A stretch of 39,505 bases of DNA from Flavobacterium sp. 9AF (GTDB lineage Bacteria; Bacteroidota; Bacteroidia; Flavobacteriales; Flavobacteriaceae), in NCBI RefSeq assembly GCF_902506265.1, contig NZ_LR733556.1:2464572-2504076 (forward strand), given 5' to 3'. The position numbers and the translations under genes are program-made. This document shows positions 31,435-39,505 of the stretch, piece by piece. Numbering within the stretch: position 1 is the first letter of the stretch; every line of letters starts with the position of its first letter. The notes below the pieces were generated by a model. That model saw only the letters and a list, made by a program, of their open reading frames with translations. It had not been told where the DNA came from and searched no databases.

Positions 31435-32583
31435 TTAATTGGTGTTAATTATTACCTTATTAGATGCTTTTTCTTTTGGTTTAACACCCATAACAAATTG
31501 TAGTATTCTTATTTTTCTTATTATAAAATGATATAGTATAAAGCATATTAAAAATGTAGTTGCTACTAAAAAAATAAATTTAGTAAACAAGTTCCATTCT
31601 GCATCTTTGATATAATATGCCATAACCACAATTACTGTTTGATGAAGTATATAAAATGGATATACAGCTGTATTGCAATAGGCTATTATTTTACTTTTTT
31701 TGTTTAGATATATAGCAGCAATGCCAAAAAAAGTAAGTAGCCACGACCACATATTAATTTGATTAACTGCAGCTTCTAAAAAATGTCTTTGCCAACCATC
31801 TTGAAAAGAAATAAGATATAAAAATAAGCTGAATGCCATGATGCCTATTTTAAAATACGTTTTATAATATGTACTTACTGTTTTAAAAAAGAGTTCTTGT
31901 TTTGTAATGAAAATAAAACCGTAAAGAAAAAGAACAAGATTATAGAAAAAATTGAACCAATCGTCAAATAAGCTATGTGTAATTGGAAAAAATGGGTCTA
32001 AGAAACTTTCCATTAGGAATAAAGGTAGAATGAATAGGTAGATACTATATTGTGAACTCACTTTTTTGGATAGCCAATTAATGAATCGTGTATTTGGCTT
32101 TTTCTTAAGATAAAGAAAAAGAGGCAACAAAATGAGAGAATATGTAAAAATGTAGGGTAAAAACCATAAATGATGCCAACTCAAATTACCTGTAGGATAT
32201 TCTCCTATAAAAGATTCAGAAGGCCAAAAATCAAAGTAGTTTCCTGTAAAACCATTGTAGGCAATTCTTTCTATATACACTTGTGGAGGAACTATAACTA
32301 GTATGCCAAATACCAAAGGAATAAATAATCGGATAAATCGTTCTTTTGAAAATTGTAAACCAGTTCTCTTTTGTAAAGACAAAGCAGCTCCCATACCTGA
32401 AATAATAAATAATAAAGGCATTCTCCACCGATTTAAAAATAACATAGGATAAATTAACCATTCATAAATGGTGTTGTTTTTAATATGCCATCCCCAAGGA
32501 ACAAAAAACATCCCTATGTGATAAAAAATGAGTAAGCCAAATGCTATTACTCGTAACCAATCTAAGTCGTATCGTCTTTCCAT
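31435..32583 (-). CDS. Acyltransferase 3 family membrane protein
   Basis: A 382-residue inner-membrane protein with about ten helices. The N-terminus RRYDLDWLRVIAFGLLIFYH carries the R-X10-H pattern (Arg11 and His22) typical of acyltransferase-3 enzymes. These move acyl groups, often acetyl or succinyl, onto extracytoplasmic glycans or other acceptors; the closest functional analogues by layout are OpgC-like proteins. The acceptor is unknown, and no polysaccharide synthesis genes are adjacent. It lies 130 bases downstream of the LytTR regulator gene on the same strand. Confidence 0.88.
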   Translation of the reverse strand: MERRYDLDWLRVIAFGLLIFYHIGMFFVPWGWHIKNNTIYEWLIYPMLFLNRWRMPLLFIISGMGAALSLQKRTGLQFSKERFIRLFIPLVFGILVIVPPQVYIERIAYNGFTGNYFDFWPSESFIGEYPTGNLSWHHLWFLPYIFTYSLILLPLFLYLKKKPNTRFINWLSKKVSSQYSIYLFILPLFLMESFLDPFFPITHSLFDDWFNFFYNLVLFLYGFIFITKQELFFKTVSTYYKTYFKIGIMAFSLFLYLISFQDGWQRHFLEAAVNQINMWSWLLTFFGIAAIYLNKKSKIIAYCNTAVYPFYILHQTVIVVMAYYIKDAEWNLFTKFIFLVATTFLICFILYHFIIRKIRILQFVMGVKPKEKASNKVIINTN

Positions 32584-32713
32584 TTTATTTGTTTTTTATG
32601 CAAATTTTAAGGGAAAAATAATAGCAGAAAAAAGTTTGGTACAGAAGACAACTTTTTGTGTTGAAATGCAAATAGTGTTTATGAAATGCAATAATGTGTG
32701 ATGAATAGCAATA

Positions 32714-33580
32714 CTAACTATTCATTTTGTCATCAAAAAAAGATAAGTAATTTCTAGAAACAGGTACTTGTTCCTCACAGTTTTTTAGCTGAATTTTATA
32801 TCCTTGGGCATTGCCTTTTACGTTTTTAATAAAATTACTATTTAATAAATAGGAGCGATGTGTTTTAAATATTTCCGGAAAAGAAAATAAGTAATTTTCT
32901 AAATCTTTTAGTTTCATTCTTTTTACAAAAGGTTTTGTAATTTCATTTTCTGTCATCCAAATTTCAATATAATTTCCTTCAGCTTTTGCAAAAATGAAAT
33001 TTTCGACAACTAGGGTAAAAGCTTCCGATTTAACATCGGTTTCAATTTCAATTTCAGAATGTTTGAAAACAATTTCTTTGTCTTTTAGTTTGCAATTTAA
33101 TTCTGAGGCTTTCTCGCTATTTTTTAAAAAATGAATATTTAAATTGGCAGAAATTACACCAAAAGCCAATAGAAGACCTATTAATAAAGCATGAAAAACT
33201 TCTTCAAATAAATAATGTAATGTTCCATTAAAAGGATTATTATATAAAACATCTCGCAATAAAAAATGAGCGATTCCGGTTAAAAATAATAAGATAGAAA
33301 TGAGCAATAATTCTTTTTTAACGGTCCAGTTTTCAATGGTTTTTGGATATTGATTGCTAATAGAAGCTAATACAAATAAGATAAAAATAGGTGTTATAGA
33401 ATGAATTAAAGCAACAATAAAAAAAGGTAATTTTAATTCATTATGATTCATCTCAAAAGGCTGAATAACATAGTTGAATAAAAAGGATAAAGAAAAAAGA
33501 AGTAAACTTATTTGTAGCAGTTTTTTTCCACTATAATAATAAAGATAGGGTTGGTCAAAGTATTTTTTTAAATCGTTCAA
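32714..33580 (-). CDS. Membrane-bound LytTR family transcriptional regulator
   Basis: A 288-residue protein with four transmembrane helices (about residues 22-40, 52-72, 91-108, 128-145), a short linker, and a C-terminal LytTR DNA-binding domain (about 188-285; FIFAKAEGNYIEIW, then FKTHRSYLLNSNFI). Most LytTR proteins are response regulators; here the receiver domain is replaced by membrane helices, so a membrane signal would act directly on the DNA-binding domain. The acyltransferase-3 gene downstream is a possible target or partner. Confidence 0.88.
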   Translation of the reverse strand: MNDLKKYFDQPYLYYYSGKKLLQISLLLFSLSFLFNYVIQPFEMNHNELKLPFFIVALIHSITPIFILFVLASISNQYPKTIENWTVKKELLLISILLFLTGIAHFLLRDVLYNNPFNGTLHYLFEEVFHALLIGLLLAFGVISANLNIHFLKNSEKASELNCKLKDKEIVFKHSEIEIETDVKSEAFTLVVENFIFAKAEGNYIEIWMTENEITKPFVKRMKLKDLENYLFSFPEIFKTHRSYLLNSNFIKNVKGNAQGYKIQLKNCEEQVPVSRNYLSFFDDKMNS

Positions 33581-33785
33581 GAGATAGTTTATTTGGTTTT
33601 GAGCGAATGAAGATACAATTTATTGTTATTAATTTTTTAAATTTTATAAGAAAAAAGGAGTTTGTTTTACTTTTCAATATTTCACAATTTCAAGGTATAA
33701 TTTTTTTTAATTTGTGATTTTTTTTTGGTTTAGTTAAAATTTTGATGGAAATAATATAAAAATTAGTTGCATAGTTTTTTTTCTA

Positions 33786-33793
33786 TATCTTTA
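33786..33793 (+). promoter_or_regulatory. Weak candidate promoter of the T9SS protein gene
   Basis: TATCTTTA resembles TAnnTTTG with one mismatch; a TTG at 33767-33769 is 16 bases upstream, closer than the usual 19. Position relative to the ATG at 33818 is suitable. Confidence 0.3.
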
Positions 33794-33817
33794 CTTTTCA
33801 AACGTTTAACTACAAAT

Positions 33818-36805
33818 ATGATGAAAAAAAATTATTCTATTTATGGGCGTATTTTTTATGCTCTAGGTCTCCTTATTTCTTTTAGTTCCTTAGCTAATTC
33901 GAGTATAAAAGAATTAGATCCTCCTTTAAAAAAGAATAGTATATCTGCCATTTATGATCCTGCTAGTTATTTACCTTTAACGGTAAATGGTTTTAATGCA
34001 GACGTAATTGCGAATGGTGTAGGAAGTTTTAATACCACTACAAATAACGACGTAGATGGAGTAAGTTTTTGCTTTTTATCTCAAGGTACCCAAGCAACAG
34101 CTGCATCAACACCTACAACTTATGGATTGCCTACAAATGGAACATTAACCGTTGCAAATAGTGATTTGTTTTATAATTTAGCTTCTTATGATAGTAATAA
34201 TGTGCTTCGTATTCAAAATAATGGAGCAGCTGGATTGTCTGCATTAACATTTACAGAATTAGATTCTTTTGAAACCTTGCATTTAGCTGTAACTTCGGGT
34301 AGTGGTGCTTCTAGTGTAACGATAACAGTGAATTTTACTGATGCTACCTCACAAGTTTTTACAGCTGTAAATATTCCAGATTGGTATAATTCAACCGCTT
34401 TACCTACAATTATTTCTGGAATTGGTAGAGGAAATAGAAATAATAATTCCTTAGAAAACCCTACCAATAATCCAAGAATTTATAAGTTAGATTTAGCACT
34501 AAGTTCTAGTAATTACGGAAAAACGGTGTCTGGAATAACAGTAGAAAAAATTAGTGGTGGAATTTTTAATTTATTTGCAGTAACAGGAAAATTAGTTCCG
34601 GAATGTTCAGGTCCATCAGCAATTACATCTACCGCCGTAAATGCTTTTGATGCTACAATATCTTGGACTGGAGCAAATGCAAATGATACTTATGAAGTAG
34701 CTATTGTTCCTACGGGAAATCCAATACCAGCTTCTGGAACTAGTTCGGCTACTAATTCTTATCAATTTACAAATTTAACACCTTCAACTTCCTATAGTGT
34801 GTATGTAAGAACAGTTTGTCTTTCAGGTGGGTATAGTTTTTGGGCTGGTCCTTATACTTTTACAACAACAGTAGCTTGTGTAGCTCCTACAGGTCTTGCT
34901 GTTAATGGAATAACAACTACCGATGCTACATTAACTTGGAATGTTGGTTCAGGAACAGCTTGGGAATATGCTATTTTACCAGTTGCCAATCCTGCACCTA
35001 CTTCTGGAACAGCAATAACTACTGCTACGGTTAATGCAACGTCTTTAAATGCCAATACCGTTTATACTTTTTATGTGAGAAATAATTGTGGAGCAAATGG
35101 ATTTAGTACTTGGTCAACACTTACTTTTACAACAGCTTGTGGTGCAGCTATTAGTATTAATGAAGATTTTGAAAATACAGCAACAGGGGCAATTCCTAAT
35201 TGTTGGTCGTTGTATAATGGAGGTGATGCTAATACTTGGGCTGTTCAAAATAATTTTCCTAATTATCCGCATACAGGAACTAAATTTGCTAGGATAACCT
35301 ATAGTACGACAGCTCATAACGATTTATTAATTACTCCACCTTTTACCGTTACTGCTAATGTAAGTGATTTAATTAGTTTTTGGTCTCGAAATTACAGTGC
35401 TACTTATATCGATCGATTTAATGTGTTGGTTTCAACAACAGGAAATCAATTAGCTGATTTTACAGAAGTTTTAGCTTCAAATATTGGACCTTCTACTACT
35501 TATACTAAATACACCTATGATCTTTCACCTTATATAGGACAAACTATATATTTTGCTATCCAAGCCATTTCTACAGATCAATTTTATTTATTCATAGACG
35601 ATTTAATGACTGAAGGGACTCCTTTATGTGATGCTCCAACTAATTTATCTGCAAATGATATTACTGAAACTACTGCTGTTTTATCTTGGGACGCAGGTAC
35701 AGGTTCTGAATGGGAAATTGCTGTTCAAAATTCAGGGTCAGGTACGCCAACAAATGGGAATGTTGTAGTAAGTTCTTCTTATAATGCAACTTATACACCT
35801 GGTATAGTAGCTGAATATTATGTAAGAACCGTGTGTGATAATGGAACAGGATATAGTCCTTGGTCTGGACCATTTGTTTTTGGAGGCTATCTCGATTTAG
35901 AAATTAGTACAGGTTTAACAGATGATGTGATTGCAAATGGAGTAGGACCTTCTGCGAGTTCTACAACAAATGATATAGACGGAGCAGATTTTGTCTATAT
36001 GTCTAAAGATTTTAAAGTAAATGCAACAGATGCGGATTTAACATTTGGTTTACCAAGTAACGGAGTTATAAATAGTTCAAGTGTTTCTGGATTAATTTTT
36101 AAAATGAGTCCCTTAAATACACCTTACGATGGTAATAATTCATTGCGTATTGCTACAGCAGGTGCTGCAAATGGTGGTACATTGAATTTTGAAACTATTT
36201 ATCCTGCTGAAAAACTGTATTTTTTAGTTACTTCAGGAAGTGGTTCTAGTACAGTTTCAGGTACCATAAATTTTGATGATGGTTCAAGCCAAATTATTCC
36301 TGCTACTTTGGTTCCAGATTGGTATAACCAAACTAGTTTACCTATTGCAATATCAGGAATGGGTAGAGTAAAAACTACTACAGATGTTATTGAAAATCCT
36401 AGTGGAAATCCACGTATTTATGAACTTTCAATAGATATTGATTTAGCGAATCAAGAAAAGACGTTTTCTTCTGTAACTTTTCAAAAAGATTCTGGAGTGG
36501 GTGTAGTAAATATTTTTGCAGCGAGTATCAAATTTGCAGTTCCTAATTTATCTCAAGGGAATTTTTCAAATGAATCTGTTGTAAAACTTTATCCTAATCC
36601 GGTAAGCTCTATTTTAAATTTAGAAATGAAATATGAAGCAACTAACGTGCAGGTTGTTAATTTATTAGGGCAAGTAATGATTGATGAAAAAATTAGTAAT
36701 CAAAAAACAGCAACGATTGATATGTCTAGTTTAAATAAGGGTGCTTATATAATAAATGTAACTGTAGATGGGAAAATACAAAGTACTAAAGTGATTAAAA
36801 ACTAG
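33818..36805 (+). CDS. Secreted multidomain protein with T9SS type A sorting domain
   Basis: A 995-residue secreted protein. After a signal peptide (about 1-27) come, in order: module A (about 58-259), two fibronectin type III domains (about 261-350 and 351-441), a choice-of-anchor J/cleaved-adhesin-like domain (about 443-601, starting NEDFEN), a third fibronectin III domain (about 603-688), a second copy of module A (about 692-908), and the C-terminal T9SS sorting domain (about 916-995; VVKLYPNPVSS and LNKGAYIINV). The two A modules share DVIANGVG, VTSGSG, PDWYN and NPRIYEL/KL motifs. The protein should be exported by the type IX system and displayed or released as an adhesin or glycan binder. 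ATG 33818 or 33821 is the start; the upstream TTG at 33767 is rejected. Confidence 0.88.
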   Translation: MMKKNYSIYGRIFYALGLLISFSSLANSSIKELDPPLKKNSISAIYDPASYLPLTVNGFNADVIANGVGSFNTTTNNDVDGVSFCFLSQGTQATAASTPTTYGLPTNGTLTVANSDLFYNLASYDSNNVLRIQNNGAAGLSALTFTELDSFETLHLAVTSGSGASSVTITVNFTDATSQVFTAVNIPDWYNSTALPTIISGIGRGNRNNNSLENPTNNPRIYKLDLALSSSNYGKTVSGITVEKISGGIFNLFAVTGKLVPECSGPSAITSTAVNAFDATISWTGANANDTYEVAIVPTGNPIPASGTSSATNSYQFTNLTPSTSYSVYVRTVCLSGGYSFWAGPYTFTTTVACVAPTGLAVNGITTTDATLTWNVGSGTAWEYAILPVANPAPTSGTAITTATVNATSLNANTVYTFYVRNNCGANGFSTWSTLTFTTACGAAISINEDFENTATGAIPNCWSLYNGGDANTWAVQNNFPNYPHTGTKFARITYSTTAHNDLLITPPFTVTANVSDLISFWSRNYSATYIDRFNVLVSTTGNQLADFTEVLASNIGPSTTYTKYTYDLSPYIGQTIYFAIQAISTDQFYLFIDDLMTEGTPLCDAPTNLSANDITETTAVLSWDAGTGSEWEIAVQNSGSGTPTNGNVVVSSSYNATYTPGIVAEYYVRTVCDNGTGYSPWSGPFVFGGYLDLEISTGLTDDVIANGVGPSASSTTNDIDGADFVYMSKDFKVNATDADLTFGLPSNGVINSSSVSGLIFKMSPLNTPYDGNNSLRIATAGAANGGTLNFETIYPAEKLYFLVTSGSGSSTVSGTINFDDGSSQIIPATLVPDWYNQTSLPIAISGMGRVKTTTDVIENPSGNPRIYELSIDIDLANQEKTFSSVTFQKDSGVGVVNIFAASIKFAVPNLSQGNFSNESVVKLYPNPVSSILNLEMKYEATNVQVVNLLGQVMIDEKISNQKTATIDMSSLNKGAYIINVTVDGKIQSTKVIKN

Positions 36806-36820
36806 TGAGATTAGAAAACT

Positions 36821-36986
36821 AAAAAAGAGGCTGTCCAAAAGTGCAATCTTGTCAAGCTGAACTTGTTGTTTCAGCTTCTATAAATTATTTGATTTTCAAC
36901 TATTATTAGATTCCGAAATCGAAGATTCAACAGAGTTAAATAAATTCGGAATGACAAGATTGCACTTTTGGACAGCTTCTTTTTTT
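36821..36986. repeat. Dispersed palindromic repeat, copy 3
   Basis: The best-preserved copy. Perfect 24-base inverted ends (36830-36853 and 36953-36976; they begin gctgtccaaaagtgc) enclose about 99 bases that hold inner inverted repeats, AAGCTGA/TCAGCTT (36854-36877 region) and ATTCCGAA/TTCGGAAT. A- and T-runs flank the ends, so it may also serve as a bidirectional terminator between the converging T9SS and DUF3857 genes. Confidence 0.88.
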
Positions 36987-37002
36987 ATTATTGTAGATAT
37001 TA

Positions 37003-39162
37003 TTAATTCTTTTTTAGCAATATTTTTTCCTGAGTTAATTGGTAAGCAGCATCTAAAAACGCGATCATTTTTTGCCAGTTTGCCGCTGGTTCAAAATCAT
37101 GATTGTATTTTTTTGTAGCTTCAAGTTTTAAAGTTGTGCCATCTACAATAGCTGTACTAATAAAGCTACCTGTTTCATTTTGTATTGTTTTGTTTAGCTT
37201 TTCTAATCCTGTAACACTATAACCTTCAGGGATTGAGAAATGGATAACATAATTAAAAGTTCTCGGAAATGCGGAATAGATGTTATTATCTCTTTTATGT
37301 TCTTTTTCACTTATTTCAACTTGTGAATCTATCAGTTTTCCAATTTCTATAATATAATTTGTTCCAGCTTTCTTTATAAAATAATCTTTTATAGTAAAAT
37401 TTTCTTTATACTTGAATGGTTCTGTTTCACTATATCTACCAGTATTTAGAATAGCGAAAGAAAAATCTTCTACTTTAATTTCATATTCATCTTCGGTAGC
37501 CTTTTTTAGATTTTCATTTTGTTTGTCTTTCATTTTTTGCAATAAAGCATCATACTCTTTTTTGTATTTATCTTTCATTTTCTTATTACGAACCAAATCT
37601 AAAAGAGGTTTCGTACCATATTTTTCATAATCCTCATTGATGAAATCATAAAAATTCATTTTATTAGATTGTTCAAAACTTTTATTATTCCCATAGAGTG
37701 ACGTGGTTCTATCTATTTTAAGAGAATTGTTTGATGGATCAAAATGGGTTGTTATCTCTATTTTTGAAATATTATTTTCATTTGAAGAACCAGGTAATTT
37801 AATTTCTTCAATATCAGTTACCTTTTTATTATTAGTAATTTTTAAAGCATACGCATTGGTATTCTCTAAACTTGTATCAAATTGATTGGGTAAAGAATAG
37901 GGAGTGAAGATTCCAAAATAAATAGGTTCTTTCGTATTTATTTTTAATAAAACTCTAGCATTTTGTTGAATTAGGATGTCTTTTATAGGACCATTTTCTC
38001 TACCTGTGGCAACAATAATATCATAGTCTATATCATTTTTTTTTAAGTATGCCATAAAATAACGAATAAACTGTTCTTCGGAATTGAAAAAGATAGGATA
38101 TGATTCGTACAATTCATATGGAAACGGAATAATTTTGGTTTCACTTAGAATATAGGCTTCAATATATCTGGTGTAAAACTGATGACGTGTGAAGTAATAA
38201 ATTTCTTTTAATTTTTCTTCTTCTGAAGCAAATGATTTGCCTTTTAGAAAATCATTTACATCGTTTAAATTTCCGCTAGGATAAAATTTATTAGTATAGT
38301 AGTCTAGAATATCCTCTTTACTAACCGTTTCTTTTATTTCACTTTCTTTTTCAGATAAAAAAGCATCTGCACGTTGTTCAAATTTTCCTGATCTAGCAAA
38401 AAATACTTGAAACTTATAACAAGGAAGTTCAACTAAAGGTAAAAACCATCTTGGGAAATCATTTTTAGCGACATTACTTGCTGTTAATTCATATTTCCTT
38501 TCGTTACTTTTTTTTGTTTCTATTTTCTTTAACTCAGGAGCACCATTGTATGAGTTAAAATTAACAAAGAAATCATTTTCTGTTTGAAAAGTTATTTTTA
38601 AGTCTAGAATGGGGTAAGTTTCTCCTAAAGTTGTTTCAACTGGTTCAAAACCAAACTCTGAAATAGATTTAAAAGGTTCAACAGAATGATAATAAAAGTC
38701 GATTATGTCTCCAATTTCTAAATTTGAAATAGCCACTTTTTTTGCATCATCTTCCTTTACTGATTCTTTATTTACATCTATTTCTATCTCTTTACCATCT
38801 GGCTTTATAATTTTTATTCCTAAAGTTATGGTTCCTCTTTTTAAAGAGAAACCTTTATTACTATAGAAGCGATCCTTAAATGAAAATTCTGAAAATTCTG
38901 TTATTGCAGCTTGATCTTGTAATTTTATTCTCTTTCTAACAGATGAGGTATAGGTGACGCTTTTTCCAAATTTATGAAAATCATAATTTTCATTTTTATA
39001 AATAATAACTGCCGATTCGTTTTTGTATTTTTCAGGTACACTGTTGATAGAACCGAAGGTGTCATTAGCATTCCAAAAGAAATTTTTTATTTCTTCTTTG
39101 TTTTGGGCATTAATAAATAGAATACAAAAGAAGAATAATACTTGTAGGTGTTTTTTTTTCAT
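37003..39162 (-). CDS. Exported DUF3857 / transglutaminase-like protein
   Basis: A 719-residue exported protein (signal peptide ending NAQ). The N-terminal half resembles DUF3857 (SSVRKRIKLQDQAAITEFSEF, IIKPDGKEIEID, LEIGDIIDFYYHS), and the middle (about 300-420) is in the position of the transglutaminase-like domain. The catalytic Cys of the usual GDC motif is not visible; the region reads SEEQFIRYFMAYLKKNDIDYD. The C-terminus is a DUF3858-like beta domain (HFSIPEGYSV). It probably has a structural or binding role in the periplasm; the true function is unknown. A related partial gene lies 6 bases upstream. Confidence 0.82.
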   Translation of the reverse strand: MKKKHLQVLFFFCILFINAQNKEEIKNFFWNANDTFGSINSVPEKYKNESAVIIYKNENYDFHKFGKSVTYTSSVRKRIKLQDQAAITEFSEFSFKDRFYSNKGFSLKRGTITLGIKIIKPDGKEIEIDVNKESVKEDDAKKVAISNLEIGDIIDFYYHSVEPFKSISEFGFEPVETTLGETYPILDLKITFQTENDFFVNFNSYNGAPELKKIETKKSNERKYELTASNVAKNDFPRWFLPLVELPCYKFQVFFARSGKFEQRADAFLSEKESEIKETVSKEDILDYYTNKFYPSGNLNDVNDFLKGKSFASEEEKLKEIYYFTRHQFYTRYIEAYILSETKIIPFPYELYESYPIFFNSEEQFIRYFMAYLKKNDIDYDIIVATGRENGPIKDILIQQNARVLLKINTKEPIYFGIFTPYSLPNQFDTSLENTNAYALKITNNKKVTDIEEIKLPGSSNENNISKIEITTHFDPSNNSLKIDRTTSLYGNNKSFEQSNKMNFYDFINEDYEKYGTKPLLDLVRNKKMKDKYKKEYDALLQKMKDKQNENLKKATEDEYEIKVEDFSFAILNTGRYSETEPFKYKENFTIKDYFIKKAGTNYIIEIGKLIDSQVEISEKEHKRDNNIYSAFPRTFNYVIHFSIPEGYSVTGLEKLNKTIQNETGSFISTAIVDGTTLKLEATKKYNHDFEPAANWQKMIAFLDAAYQLTQEKILLKKN

Positions 39163-39168
39163 TTAATT

Positions 39169-39505
39169 TTATTTAATTAGGACAATTTGTTCAGCGTATA
39201 GTTGTTTTATGGTATCAAAATTTTTCTTAGCTGTTTCTAAATCATTTTTTTTAATGATTCCTTCTTTAAAGTTAAATACTTTGCGATAAACGATTGTATT
39301 TGCCTTCACTTCATAAGTGATAGCGATTTCATAATCAGTTGTATTTATAGAGATATTATTTGGTATTTTCTTAACGGTATAACCTTCTGGGATGTTCAAA
39401 ATTACAGATATGTCATCATAATTTTTATAACTAAAAACAAAATCTTGTTGTCTTTCAGAGAAATCGAGATAACTATATTCTTTATCATAATCTAAATCTA
39501 TATAC
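39169..39505 (-). CDS. C-terminal part of a second DUF3857-type protein (cut by window end)
   Basis: An open frame that continues past the window edge; the visible 111 codons are the C-terminus. They match the end of the neighbouring DUF3857 protein in layout (NIPEGYTVKKIPNN, then EVKANTIVYRKVFNF and a final helix with AKKNFDTIKQLY). The TTG at 39399 is not the real start, since the frame is open to position 39504. The two genes are tandem paralogues 6 bases apart on the same strand. Confidence 0.75.
   Translation of the reverse strand, partial: YIDLDYDKEYSYLDFSERQQDFVFSYKNYDDISVILNIPEGYTVKKIPNNISINTTDYEIAITYEVKANTIVYRKVFNFKEGIIKKNDLETAKKNFDTIKQLYAEQIVLIK

Noticed and set aside
33767..33817. 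N-terminal extension of the T9SS protein from a TTG codon
   Set aside because: The TTG lies in the promoter region and the signal peptide starts cleanly at the ATG at 33818/33821.

Overview
The window looks like a chromosomal segment of a Flavobacteriaceae bacterium, Flavobacterium or a close relative. The DNA is very AT-rich. The best promoters follow the Bacteroidetes pattern TTG-N19/20-TAnnTTTG, and ribosome-binding sites are A-rich rather than Shine-Dalgarno-like. One large secreted protein ends in a type IX secretion (T9SS) sorting domain. Several small families (a DUF6095-like membrane protein, a DUF4260 protein, a DUF1572/DinB-like protein) and a 950-residue CarB fit the same group. 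I saw no rRNA, tRNA, CRISPR array, transposase or prophage.

Region 1 (1-11680) is a mannan/glucomannan utilisation locus made of two converging operons. The plus-strand operon encodes a GH26 mannanase lipoprotein, a sodium:sugar symporter, a GH130 mannosylglucose phosphorylase, a cellobiose 2-epimerase and a secreted GH5 mannanase. The first four match the order of the Bacteroides fragilis ManA-ManB-ManC-epimerase pathway: mannan is cut to mannobiose, imported, epimerised to mannosyl-glucose and phosphorolysed to mannose-1-phosphate and glucose. The minus-strand operon adds a CE2-like esterase, a SASA-type esterase and a GH3 glucosidase, which fits removal of acetyl groups and glucosyl units from acetylated glucomannan.

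Region 2 (12051-18619) is a minus-strand housekeeping block: methyltransferase, ZIP transporter, MurQ, several small envelope proteins, a DinB-like protein, a lipoprotein, TerC and a TPR protein, closed by a strong terminator. Region 3 (18747-27167) carries an RNA methyltransferase, a lipoprotein, a GNAT-like protein under an operator-rich promoter, an alpha/beta hydrolase, a lytic transglycosylase, rpmH (too short for usual ORF cut-offs) and carB.

Region 4 (27180-29469) is a small accessory islet of four unrecognised or regulatory genes. Its 450-base intergenic stretch is the densest non-coding region in the window. It holds a canonical minus-strand promoter, a nested TACGTA palindrome array, a likely structured RNA with GAAA and UUCG tetraloop hairpins ending in an intrinsic terminator, and a tandem GTAGCA-N21-TGCTAC array just before an XRE-type regulator gene. 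This is the best candidate for something undescribed.

Region 5 (29466-39505) holds an SH3-like exported protein, a DUF4260 protein with a Crp/Fnr regulator, an acyltransferase-3 protein, a membrane LytTR regulator, a T9SS-secreted modular protein with an internal duplication, and two tandem DUF3857-type proteins, the second cut by the window end. A dispersed palindromic repeat of about 95-165 bp occurs three times, each time between converging genes.
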